Source of the DNA: Candidatus Poribacteria bacterium
GTDB lineage: Bacteria; Poribacteria; WGA-4E; WGA-3G
Length of the DNA stretch: 5,837 nt
Reading direction: 5' to 3'
NCBI GenBank assembly: GCA_028824575.1
Contig: JAPPDN010000393.1
Location: 1 to 5,837, forward strand
Under the pieces are notes generated by a model. That model was not told the DNA's origin. It did not search any database and worked only from the letters and a program-made list of their open reading frames with translations. The position numbers and the translations under genes were made by a program. Positions 1-5,837 of the stretch are shown piece after piece. Within the stretch, counting starts at the first letter, position 1. Each line of letters starts with the position of its first letter.

Positions 1-434
1 AGCGTTACAACGGTGCGTTCGCTCTCTGGAAGCTTTTGGAGGAGGCGTTTGACGAGTTCGCGCTGGTGTTCAATAGATGCTTCCTCGCCACGTGCTGCCT
101 CATATCGGGCATAACATAATGCCTCTAATTCGGTTGTGGATATTGCATTCAGGGATGTCGTTGATACCTGCTTCTTTCGGAGCCATGTGATACAGTGCCG
201 TGTGGTGATGACATAGAGCCACCCCGGAAAACGATCGAGCGGTTTCAGTGTCGATAACTTTTTGTACACCTTGAGGAAGATATCTTGTGTGAGTTCTTCG
301 GCGGTATGGAAATCACCGATCTTCCGCCAGACAAGGGTATGAACCCATTTCTGGTATTTGTTGACGAGTGTTGTAAACGCCCCTTCGTCTCCATCCAAAG
401 TCCGTTGAATTAATGCAGCATCACTCTCTCTCAT
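1..434 (-). CDS. ECF-type sigma-70 factor, N-terminal part of a membrane sigma/propeller paralog (truncated by window edge)
   Basis: Reading the minus strand from ATG at 432-434 gives 144 open codons with no stop up to the window edge. The protein begins MRESDAALIQRTLDGDEGAF and is an ECF sigma factor by its region 2 (VNKYQKWVHTLVWRKIGDFH, then AEELTQDIFLKVYKKL and FPGWLYVITTRHCITWLRKK) and the beginning of region 4 (LLQKLPESERTVVT). A hand alignment to the sigma domain of the complete gene at 596-3526 gives about 73% identity without a gap, so it is a close paralog. It would bind core RNA polymerase and direct it to specific promoters in the cytoplasm. The start is fixed by a GGAGGA site 6 nt upstream and by agreement with the paralog's N-terminus. 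Whether it also continues into a membrane helix and propeller is inferred, since that part is outside the window. Confidence 0.93.
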   Translation of the reverse strand, partial: MRESDAALIQRTLDGDEGAFTTLVNKYQKWVHTLVWRKIGDFHTAEELTQDIFLKVYKKLSTLKPLDRFPGWLYVITTRHCITWLRKKQVSTTSLNAISTTELEALCYARYEAARGEEASIEHQRELVKRLLQKLPESERTVVT

Positions 435-440
435 CTGTCT

Positions 441-446
441 TCCTCC
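441..446 (-). promoter_or_regulatory. Shine-Dalgarno site of the truncated sigma gene
   Basis: The minus strand reads GGAGGA here, separated by 6 nt from the ATG at 432-434. The strong match and good spacing decide this start codon. Confidence 0.8.
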
Positions 447-469
447 GAAAAAATAAAGAATAAGGCTTC

Positions 470-541
470 ATTATATAGTAACGCACTTTGGGGTTTGAAG
501 TGGTGCATAAAATGCAATTTTGGGAAGATTTAGGATTTAAT
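470..541 (-). promoter_or_regulatory. Conserved promoter-like block upstream of the truncated sigma gene
   Basis: On the minus strand this block has, in order, ATTAAA, AATCTTCC, an A/T run, TTGCATTTTATGCACCA, an 18-nt spacer, GCGTTACTATATAATGAA, and then the ribosome binding site. The same elements in the same order stand upstream of the next paralog (3555-3628), although other intergenic sequence differs. TGCACC (502-507) with GCGTT (480-484) resembles an ECF-type -35/-10 pair, whose -10 core is usually CGTC. A TATAAT (470-475) also lies here and could be a housekeeping -10, but I see no good TTGACA 17 nt upstream of it. Conservation is seen directly; promoter identity is inferred. Confidence 0.6.
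504..516. repeat. Small inverted repeat TGCAT-TTT-ATGCA, possible operator
   Basis: A perfect 5-bp dyad with a 3-nt centre overlaps the putative -35 element. The identical 13 bases occur at 3589-3601 in the same position relative to the next gene. It could bind a dimeric regulator, or simply be part of the promoter. Confidence 0.45.
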
Positions 542-586
542 GGGGTGACGGAGCATCCGAAAATCTGGCTATCGAAGAATATTAGT

Positions 587-606
587 CACTGCAGTTCATT
601 GCAGTG
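587..606 (-). terminator. Hairpin straddling the stop codon of the sigma/propeller gene, weak terminator candidate
   Basis: The transcript would read CACTGCA, a 6-nt loop ATGAAC holding part of the stop codon, then TGCAGTG: a perfect 7-bp stem. No U-tract follows (next is ACTAATATTC), so it is not a canonical intrinsic terminator. It may protect the 3' end or be chance. Confidence 0.3.
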
Positions 607-3526
607 GCAACTCCAAGACTCCACGGTGCTCTGTGCCGACATAGAGGATATTTCCCGCGGCAACGAGAGAAGTTACCCGTTCTGGGATTTCTGGTACAAT
701 TTGAATCCAAGTTCTTGTGTTCTTCTGTAATCGATAGGCACTTGTTTGGGTAACACCATAGAGGGTTGTGCCATCAATTGCTAAGTGACGCATGGTGATC
801 GGTATCTGTTCTGCATCGGTAAGCACACGCCAATTTTCGCCATCGTTTGACATGCCGACTCCATTACCTGTTGACACATACACCGTGCTACCGACAAACA
901 GGATCTCTTTGAAGTGCGGTAATTTCTCCAGCAGCTCGGTGCGCGATACTGTTCTATCAAGTGGCAACGGAAAACTCGCGGTAACATCTTTCCAAGTGGT
1001 ACCACTATCCACCGATTGAAAGAGGGTGCCGTCACTTTTGCCAAGGTAAACGACTTCTTCCGAGGCAGCGACTTGGAAACCGTTAGTGGCATAAAAGCCG
1101 TCGAACACAGGAGCATCTTGCATGCCGGTGTCGAACCATTCATGGTCGCCGCGGGAACATCGGTAGAGTTTATGTTCGTATTCAATGTAGAAGGTGTCTT
1201 CACTGATAGCGAACTCGCCCGTTGTTCTGGTTGCAGCTTCCTTAATACCGAGTAGATAGTGCGCAAGCCCCGTCCGTTCTTCCTCATCAAGTTGGAGTAC
1301 AACGGTAGCGTCGGCGATACTCTCCAACCATTCGCCGTGGCGTGCTACGACATAAGCTGGTATATCTTTAATGTGCAGTAGCGTATCAATACCCGGCACA
1401 GAATAGAAAAGGCTGTTTGTGCTCCCGCCTTGTTTTGCTCTGACGAAAAGCGAATTCTCTGCTGCAGTCATATTGGATAACCCTAAATCAATGAGTGCTT
1501 TATTTTCTGGAAGGGGCAGATTGATCCCAACAGGGGTCCATTGTTCACCGCCATCAACGGATTTGACGAACTGCGTACGGGTTGTTGCGTAGAGTGTCCC
1601 GTTAACCTGTACGAGATCATGGACATGGGTTTCGGCGATGCCTATTGTCCATGGCTCCCAATTTTCGCCGCCATCAATCGTGCGTCCAACACTTCTCACT
1701 GTCGCCACAAAAAACGTGTTTTCATCTAAGGCAATCGCCGGTGAACTACTATGCGCAAACGCATGTTTTTGATAACCGAGGTCTTCCCATGTGTTTCCAG
1801 CATCTGTTGATCGTAAGGTGCCAACTCCGAGCACCAGAACAGTTTTGTCTATCGCTACCAGTTTGACGGGGAGACTAAAAGCTTGCATTGGTGGTGTTAT
1901 GTCCGTCCACGAATCTCCGAAGTCGTCTGAAGTGAACAGTGAAGTGTGCAGCAAGCGGGACTGCGGATCTACCTTATTTGAGGAACTCAGATAGATTCTG
2001 TTGTCAGCGACTGCTAACGAATTCATGGCAGGTGGCAGTTCACCGGGCACTTTTTTCCATACACCTGAATCAAGTCGGTAGAATCCTTGCTTTGTTGTTA
2101 AGAAGAGTACGTTCTCAATAGCGGCAGCGTCTTGTATGTTCGGTATGGTTAAGCCAGCATTAAACAGGTGCCATGTGTTACCGGCATCTATTGAACGAAA
2201 AACACCCTTTGAGAGAACAAGGTACATTTCAATTTGTGCATCCTGTGGACGGCGCATTTGCGTTGGATCTGTGATGAGCAGCGCGACGGTATATCCTTGT
2301 GGACGTTCACCGAGAGGCTCCCATGCCACACCGCGATCAGTCGACTTTAGCACATGCGTTTTAGCGGCAAGGTAAAGGGTATCCCCGCGTTCTGCCATTG
2401 ATTTAGCAGCATAAATAGAGGGAAGTGAGTCGTTAATAAGGGTCCATTCGCTCTTATCATCACCAGTCAATCGGTAGAGTCCAATGTCTCCAATAGCATA
2501 AACTTCCTTTTGCGCTGAGACAAAGAGATCGTTGACGTGCCCGCCTACCGGTCCCTTTTTCTGAATCCACTGTGGTTTTGTCTCGTGTCTCTCTACGGTA
2601 TCTGCGTGTGCTGCTGCCAGGAGTCCGGTATTGGCTCTCGGATCTGTGCCGCTGCCTCTCCCCGGCGTATTACTCTTTCCGAACTGATTTTTCACATCTA
2701 TTTCTCGTTTCAGTTCAAATACAACAGGTGCATCAACCAATTCAACGGTCATCTCCGCTGTTGCGTCCAAGTTATAGGGTTGCTGAAAACGGGATAATGC
2801 ACGAGGTCCCATTCCGACCATCAAGAGAACCAAAAAGGTTGATGCGAAAGAGAGTCCCCACGGTAGCCACGGCTTGCTTACGGAAGGCGATATCGGTTTG
2901 ATCTTAACAATTTCGCGCGTGATGTTCTCGGTTAGATTCGTAGGTATTTGGAAGTTCCCCAGCACCTCTTGAACCATGAATTCTTCCTTTTCCAACCGTT
3001 CGCGGGCGCGGCGGAGCCGGCTCCTCACCGTGTTTGACGATACCCCCAAAAATGCGCTAATGTCTTCACTCTTCATTTCTGCGAGATAATAGAGCGTTAC
3101 AACGGTACGTTCGCTCTCGGGCAGCTTTTGGAGCAGACGTTTGACGAATTCACGCTGGTGTTCAACGGCTGCTGCCTCGCCACAGTTCGCTTCGTATTGC
3201 GCGTAGCAGATTTCTTCGAGTTCGACTGTGGACATGGCATCCAAAGATTTCGTCGGTAGTTCCTTTTTGCGCAGCCATGAAACACAGTCTCGTGTCGCAA
3301 TAACGTAGAGCCATCCCGGAAAAAGCTCTGGACGTTTCAGCGTGGAGAGTCTCTTGTAAACTTTCAGAAAGACATCCTGTGTGATTTCCTCTGCGATATG
3401 GAAATCACCAATCTTTCGCCAGACAAGCGCATGCACCGATTTCTGGTATTTGTTAACGAGCGCGGTAAATGCACCTTGATCGCCATCTAAAACACGTCGA
3501 ATGAGATCTACATCATTTGCTTTCAT
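596..3526 (-). CDS. Membrane-anchored ECF sigma-70 factor fused to a large Asp-box beta-propeller domain
   Basis: This complete gene encodes 976 residues in one unbroken frame. Residues 7-88 are sigma region 2 (VNKYQKSVHALVWRKIGDFH, AEEITQDVFLKVYK, FPGWLYVIATRDCVSWLRKK) and 126-180 are region 4 with its helix-turn-helix (DISAFLGVSSNTVRSRLRRA). A conserved spacer (LGNFQIPTNLTENI, about 189-202) leads to one hydrophobic helix at 220-240. Lysines before the helix suggest the sigma part is cytoplasmic and the rest external. After a linker (259-318) come about 14 propeller blade units with eight Asp-boxes (SxDxGxxW-like) at 395, 445, 533, 573, 616, 656, 838 and 893. No enzyme active site is recognisable, so the propeller is probably a binding or sensing module. 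A second in-frame ATG (3524-3526) is chosen because its Shine-Dalgarno spacing is 5 nt instead of 2 and it aligns with the paralog's first Met; the alternative start is 3529. Most BNR-type annotation would miss the sigma half, and the reverse. Confidence 0.95.
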   Translation of the reverse strand: MKANDVDLIRRVLDGDQGAFTALVNKYQKSVHALVWRKIGDFHIAEEITQDVFLKVYKRLSTLKRPELFPGWLYVIATRDCVSWLRKKELPTKSLDAMSTVELEEICYAQYEANCGEAAAVEHQREFVKRLLQKLPESERTVVTLYYLAEMKSEDISAFLGVSSNTVRSRLRRARERLEKEEFMVQEVLGNFQIPTNLTENITREIVKIKPISPSVSKPWLPWGLSFASTFLVLLMVGMGPRALSRFQQPYNLDATAEMTVELVDAPVVFELKREIDVKNQFGKSNTPGRGSGTDPRANTGLLAAAHADTVERHETKPQWIQKKGPVGGHVNDLFVSAQKEVYAIGDIGLYRLTGDDKSEWTLINDSLPSIYAAKSMAERGDTLYLAAKTHVLKSTDRGVAWEPLGERPQGYTVALLITDPTQMRRPQDAQIEMYLVLSKGVFRSIDAGNTWHLFNAGLTIPNIQDAAAIENVLFLTTKQGFYRLDSGVWKKVPGELPPAMNSLAVADNRIYLSSSNKVDPQSRLLHTSLFTSDDFGDSWTDITPPMQAFSLPVKLVAIDKTVLVLGVGTLRSTDAGNTWEDLGYQKHAFAHSSSPAIALDENTFFVATVRSVGRTIDGGENWEPWTIGIAETHVHDLVQVNGTLYATTRTQFVKSVDGGEQWTPVGINLPLPENKALIDLGLSNMTAAENSLFVRAKQGGSTNSLFYSVPGIDTLLHIKDIPAYVVARHGEWLESIADATVVLQLDEEERTGLAHYLLGIKEAATRTTGEFAISEDTFYIEYEHKLYRCSRGDHEWFDTGMQDAPVFDGFYATNGFQVAASEEVVYLGKSDGTLFQSVDSGTTWKDVTASFPLPLDRTVSRTELLEKLPHFKEILFVGSTVYVSTGNGVGMSNDGENWRVLTDAEQIPITMRHLAIDGTTLYGVTQTSAYRLQKNTRTWIQIVPEIPERVTSLVAAGNILYVGTEHRGVLELPLQ
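599..2569 (-). repeat. Protein-level repeat array: about 14 beta-propeller blades, eight with Asp-boxes
   Basis: Each unit follows the pattern (T/V)LYxxTxxGVFRSxDxGxxWxxxx, spaced about 35-60 residues. Examples are LRSTDAGNTWEDLG, VKSVDGGEQWTPVG and FQSVDSGTTWKDVT. Six units lack the Asp-box but keep the hydrophobic strand pattern, for example NVLFLTTKQGFYRL and NILYVGTEHRGVLEL. The fifth Asp-box begins with Thr for Ser and the eighth is one residue short. Fourteen units would fit two seven-bladed propellers in tandem, as in GH74 xyloglucanases and some other Asp-box proteins; that fold count is my inference. Confidence 0.75.
2807..2869 (-). other. Single transmembrane helix between the sigma domain and the propeller
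   Basis: Residues 220-240 (WLPWGLSFASTFLVLLMVGM and neighbours) contain no charged residue. They are preceded by KIKPISPSVSKP and followed by GPRALSRFQQ. With no N-terminal signal peptide, this is an internal anchor with the N-terminus in the cytoplasm. The charge balance around it is modest, so topology is inferred mainly from the sigma factor having to be inside. Confidence 0.85.
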
Positions 3527-3531
3527 CATAT

Positions 3532-3537
3532 CTCCTC
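3532..3537 (-). promoter_or_regulatory. Shine-Dalgarno site of the complete sigma/propeller gene, deciding between two adjacent ATG codons
   Basis: The minus strand reads GAGGAG, then AT, then ATGATG. The first ATG is 2 nt away, too close for usual use; the second is 5 nt away and therefore preferred. Confidence 0.75.
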
Positions 3538-3554
3538 AGAAAATATAGGGGTTT

Positions 3555-3628
3555 CATGATATAGTGACGCATATAGAAATCAAAATGGTGCATAAAATGC
3601 AATTTTTTGGAAGATTGTGCGTTTAATA
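3555..3628 (-). promoter_or_regulatory. Conserved promoter-like block upstream of the complete sigma/propeller gene
   Basis: On the minus strand this has ATTAAA, AATCTTCC, an A-rich run, TTGCATTTTATGCACCA, a 17-nt spacer, then GCGTCACTATATCATGAAA. It matches the block at 470-541 element by element. TGCACC (3587-3592) and CGTC (3566-3569) fit the general layout of ECF promoters, with CGTC being a common ECF -10 core. The putative -10 lies about 40 nt before the chosen start codon, which leaves a short leader. Control by this family's own sigma domain is a hypothesis. Confidence 0.62.
3589..3601. repeat. Small inverted repeat TGCAT-TTT-ATGCA, second copy
   Basis: The same 13 bases as at 504-516, again overlapping the putative -35 element. 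Retention of the perfect dyad next to diverged sequence suggests a functional site, though two copies are few. Confidence 0.45.
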
Positions 3629-3635
3629 ATGCAAA

Positions 3636-3657
3636 GGCGAGGTTAAAAAACCTCGCC
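3636..3657 (-). terminator. Intrinsic terminator of the upstream sigma/propeller paralog
   Basis: The transcript would fold GGCGAGGTT / TTTT / AACCTCGCC, a perfect 9-bp stem with a 4-nt loop, followed by UUUGCAUUAUUAAA. It starts 48 nt after the stop codon at 3706-3708. The U-tract is short and interrupted, so efficiency is uncertain. It separates this transcript from the promoter-like block of the next gene, so the paralogs are probably transcribed as separate units. A pyrimidine-rich tract (3658-3702 on the minus strand) fills the space between stop and hairpin. Confidence 0.75.
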
Positions 3658-3705
3658 AGGAAAAGGAAAATCAAGAAGATATAAAAGGAAAAGAAGAGAA
3701 AATAC

Positions 3706-5837
3706 TTATCGACGGGCACGCTGAAAATGGAGTACGCCGTTTTGCTTTGTGCCGATGTAAAAGGTATTGCCATCAATAGCGAAGGCGGTTGCGGTATGTG
3801 GCAGTTCTGGAGTAATCTGTTTCCATGTGTTTGTCTGGTGATCTACCTGATAGACCCCGCTATCACACACGCCGTAAGTCGTCATGCCGTCAACTGCAAT
3901 CCGGTCCATGATGCGTCTATTCCCATCAGTATCGGTGAGTACGTACCATGTCTCGCCGTCGCGTGAGCTCATAACTCCCATATCGGTTGAGACATAGACG
4001 GTTGATCCAGCGAACAGTATCTCCTTGAAGTGTCCAAACGGAAAAACGAGGTTTTCGGTGACATCGCGCCAAGTGTCTCCACTGTCTTGGGACAAGAATA
4101 GATCTCCCTCTCGTTTCCCCGCATAGATTGTTTTCCCTGAAACGGCAAGGGTAAACCCTCCTCCATAAATAGGAGACACCCCTTCAAGATCTTCTAAACC
4201 TGTATTGTGCCATGCCGTTTCGCCGCGTCGCCATCTGAAAAGTTTACGCCTGTACTCCATGAAGACAGTATCATCGGTGACGGTAAACATTCCATTTGTT
4301 CGCCACTCTTCCATGACGCGGTGCCGGTCAACCTTCCACTGCTCCTGCACTTTATCAAGATCAACATTGTTCTTTTCGGCTTCCATGAATTTTTTCATGC
4401 CTTCCGTGTGTAAGGTGTCTTCTTCAAAATCTGGTACATCTTCAACGGGTAGGAACACATCACCGGCATTAGAGAGGCGAAAAAGTGTGACACCATCAAG
4501 CTCACTGTTGCTTGCATAGAGCACGCCGCCGGTTGTTGCAACTTTCGCTCCTGGTTTTTTCAGTGGAACATTCCCGTTAGCATTCAAGCCGACAGATTTC
4601 CACGACTCACCACCATCTGCGGATTTGAACATTTCTGTAGGTGTTAGCGCGTAGAGAACGTTTTTGACCGTAATCAGATTTGGCACATCAGAATTTACCA
4701 TTCCAGCCATAAAGGGGTGCCACGTGGCACCGCCATTTGTTGAGCGTGTTATTCCGGATGGATTGGTTATATAAAAATTACTTTCGTCCACTGCAACAAC
4801 AGGAAACGCGCCTAATACCCCGCGATCGCGTCTCGGATCTATCCATGTCTCGCCACGGTCATAAGAGACGAGTACGCCGCCAGCACCAACCAACATCAGG
4901 GTCCCTCCGACTGGAACAACCTCAACAGCGGCTATTATCTTATGTAAATGCTTGTCGGTATCCGGTGTAATATCTGTCCAAGAATCACCGAGGTCCGTCG
5001 AATAGAAAACGGAGGCATATAGGCTCCTACCTGCTCCAGGCTCTTGACCGACATTAGTTGTTCCGACATAGATTCTATCTCCAGCGACTGCCAACGATTT
5101 GATACCCTGTGAAGTTGGCACCGACAATTTTTCCCACGTGTCTGTAAACTGAAAAAGTCCTTGACTTGTTCCGACAAATAGCGTGTTATCAATGGCGAGG
5201 GCATTCCATATAAGGAAACCCAATTTAGGATCCGGCATGTTATTGATTTTCAAGGTTTGTCCAATTGACTCCCATTGGCGCCCGACATTTTCAGAACGAA
5301 ATACTTCTGTGCTGAGGACGAGGTACATCGCTGTATTTGTGATAATCAACGTAACCACACGGCCTTCGGGGCGCGCGCCGAGGCTGTTCCATGTCCTACC
5401 CACATCAATTGAGGCTAAGAGTTCATTGGAGGTGAGGAGATAGAGGGTGTCCCCGTATTCTGCCATAACCGTATTGAAAGCGGCATTGAACTCTCGATTT
5501 GGACCACTGGCACTGACGAGTGTCCACGCGTCCGATTCTTCTGTGAGTCGATAAAGCCCCTTTTTTGCAACAGCGTAGAGGGTCTGATCAGATGCAAGAA
5601 AGAGTCCAGCCCTTGAAACGCCGCCCGGTCCTTTCGTCTGAACCCACTGCGGTTCTGCTGTTGGAAGGTTGGTCTCGTCTGCTTGCGCCGCTGCGATGAG
5701 CAGGGGTTCCGCTTGGAATCCAGAGGCACCATTTTTACCCGGTGTATCGGTATTCCCGAATTGTGTCAGCGCGTCGGATTTACGTGCCAATTCAAGGACA
5801 ATAGGTGCGTCAACGAGTTCTATTGTCATCTCGGATG
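3706..5837 (-). CDS. Asp-box beta-propeller protein, C-terminal part of a second sigma/propeller paralog (N-terminus outside window)
   Basis: The frame is open from the window edge to TAA at 3706-3708, about 710 codons. The Met at 5827-5829 is internal: codons for Ser-Glu precede it in frame, and MTIELVDAP aligns with MTVELVDAP of the complete paralog, just after that protein's membrane helix. Numbering from that Met, a linker (about 10-60) precedes QWVQTKGPGG, then about 14 propeller blade units with Asp-box sequences at 140, 179, 277, 322, 363, 403, 580 and 622. Those at 179 (ENVG) and 363 (STNG) have Asn for Asp. Residues about 462-520 form a charged, probably helical insertion between blades 9 and 10. 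Hand-aligned parts show roughly 40-45% identity to the paralog, with the stretch HFKEILFxGSTVYVST nearly unchanged. A sigma domain and membrane helix upstream are inferred. No catalytic site is recognised; the propeller is likely external and binds an unknown ligand. Confidence 0.92.
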   Translation of the reverse strand, partial: SEMTIELVDAPIVLELARKSDALTQFGNTDTPGKNGASGFQAEPLLIAAAQADETNLPTAEPQWVQTKGPGGVSRAGLFLASDQTLYAVAKKGLYRLTEESDAWTLVSASGPNREFNAAFNTVMAEYGDTLYLLTSNELLASIDVGRTWNSLGARPEGRVVTLIITNTAMYLVLSTEVFRSENVGRQWESIGQTLKINNMPDPKLGFLIWNALAIDNTLFVGTSQGLFQFTDTWEKLSVPTSQGIKSLAVAGDRIYVGTTNVGQEPGAGRSLYASVFYSTDLGDSWTDITPDTDKHLHKIIAAVEVVPVGGTLMLVGAGGVLVSYDRGETWIDPRRDRGVLGAFPVVAVDESNFYITNPSGITRSTNGGATWHPFMAGMVNSDVPNLITVKNVLYALTPTEMFKSADGGESWKSVGLNANGNVPLKKPGAKVATTGGVLYASNSELDGVTLFRLSNAGDVFLPVEDVPDFEEDTLHTEGMKKFMEAEKNNVDLDKVQEQWKVDRHRVMEEWRTNGMFTVTDDTVFMEYRRKLFRWRRGETAWHNTGLEDLEGVSPIYGGGFTLAVSGKTIYAGKREGDLFLSQDSGDTWRDVTENLVFPFGHFKEILFAGSTVYVSTDMGVMSSRDGETWYVLTDTDGNRRIMDRIAVDGMTTYGVCDSGVYQVDHQTNTWKQITPELPHTATAFAIDGNTFYIGTKQNGVLHFQRARR
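3709..5649 (-). repeat. Protein-level repeat array: about 14 beta-propeller blades of the second paralog
   Basis: Units such as QTLYAVAKKGLYRL, TLMLVGAGGVLVSYDRGETW, NVLYALTPTEMFKSADGG and KTIYAGKREGDLFLSQDSG recur along the protein. The unit count and order match the complete paralog blade for blade, which supports one ancestral double propeller and not independent repeat expansion. Confidence 0.72.

Noticed and set aside
1..434. A pseudogene fragment or remnant duplicated sigma domain
   Set aside because: The frame is intact to the window edge with a good start, ribosome binding site and promoter-like block; truncation is only due to the window.
488..730. An 80-codon plus-strand reading frame across the intergenic gap and the end of the complete gene
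   Set aside because: Half of it is antisense to a firmly supported coding region, it covers the conserved promoter block, and the protein shows no recognisable family.
781..1302. A 173-codon minus-strand frame inside the complete gene
   Set aside because: It is an alternative frame of the propeller region with Ser/Cys/Arg-rich composition and no repeat pattern of its own.
599..2569. Sialidase or GH74 glycoside hydrolase activity for the Asp-box domain
   Set aside because: Asp-boxes are structural turns and not catalytic; I see no arginine triad or clear catalytic acid pair, so an enzymatic call is unsupported.
2537..2901. Overlapping plus-strand frames of 86 and 109 codons antisense to the linker and membrane helix region
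   Set aside because: They are shadows of the long minus-strand gene; no ribosome binding site or known domain is seen.
3513..3776. An 87-codon minus-strand frame with a hydrophobic stretch, spanning the gap between two genes
   Set aside because: Its hydrophobic Phe/Leu run comes from the pyrimidine-rich intergenic tract, it overlaps the end of one gene and the start of the next in another frame, and it crosses the terminator.
5827..5829. ATG as the true start of the gene at 3706-5837
   Set aside because: The frame stays open upstream, no Shine-Dalgarno sequence is visible in the few bases present, and the same Met lies inside the complete paralog after its membrane helix.

Overview
The window holds three protein-coding genes, all on the minus strand and all members of one paralogous family. 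Transcription runs from high to low coordinates, so the order is gene A (3706 to beyond 5837, N-terminal part outside the window), gene B (596-3526, complete) and gene C (1-434, C-terminal part outside the window). No gene is supported on the plus strand, and I see no tRNA, rRNA, CRISPR array or insertion sequence.

Gene B shows the full architecture. It has an ECF-type sigma-70 factor (regions 2 and 4, about residues 7-180), a short conserved spacer, one transmembrane helix (about 220-240), a variable linker, and then about 650 residues of Asp-box (BNR-like) beta-propeller. By hand I count 14 blade units, which suggests two tandem seven-bladed propellers. Gene C shows the same sigma domain (about 73% identical over 144 residues). 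Gene A shows the same propeller, and its first visible residues match the stretch just after the membrane helix of gene B. The simplest reading is a tandem array of at least three membrane-anchored sigma factors with external sensor or binding propellers.

The two intergenic gaps (435-595 and 3530-3705) are alike. Each carries, upstream of the next sigma gene, a well conserved block: an AT-rich segment, the motif TGCATTTTATGCACCA containing a small dyad, a GCGT(C/T)ACTATAT motif 17-18 nt further on, then a strong Shine-Dalgarno sequence. TGCACC plus CGTC resembles the -35/-10 pair of ECF promoters, so self- or cross-regulation of the family is plausible. A 9-bp hairpin terminator follows gene A.

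The organism is a bacterium of intermediate G+C with good Shine-Dalgarno sites. From memory of protein families, ECF sigma domains followed by a phrase like LPxNLTENI, then PWLPW and a membrane helix, then ELVDAP and large repeat domains, are typical of Candidatus Poribacteria (sponge-associated or marine metagenome bacteria). I give this as a probable assignment, without a database search. How such a tethered sigma factor would be released or act is not shown by the sequence; regulated proteolysis is my inference.
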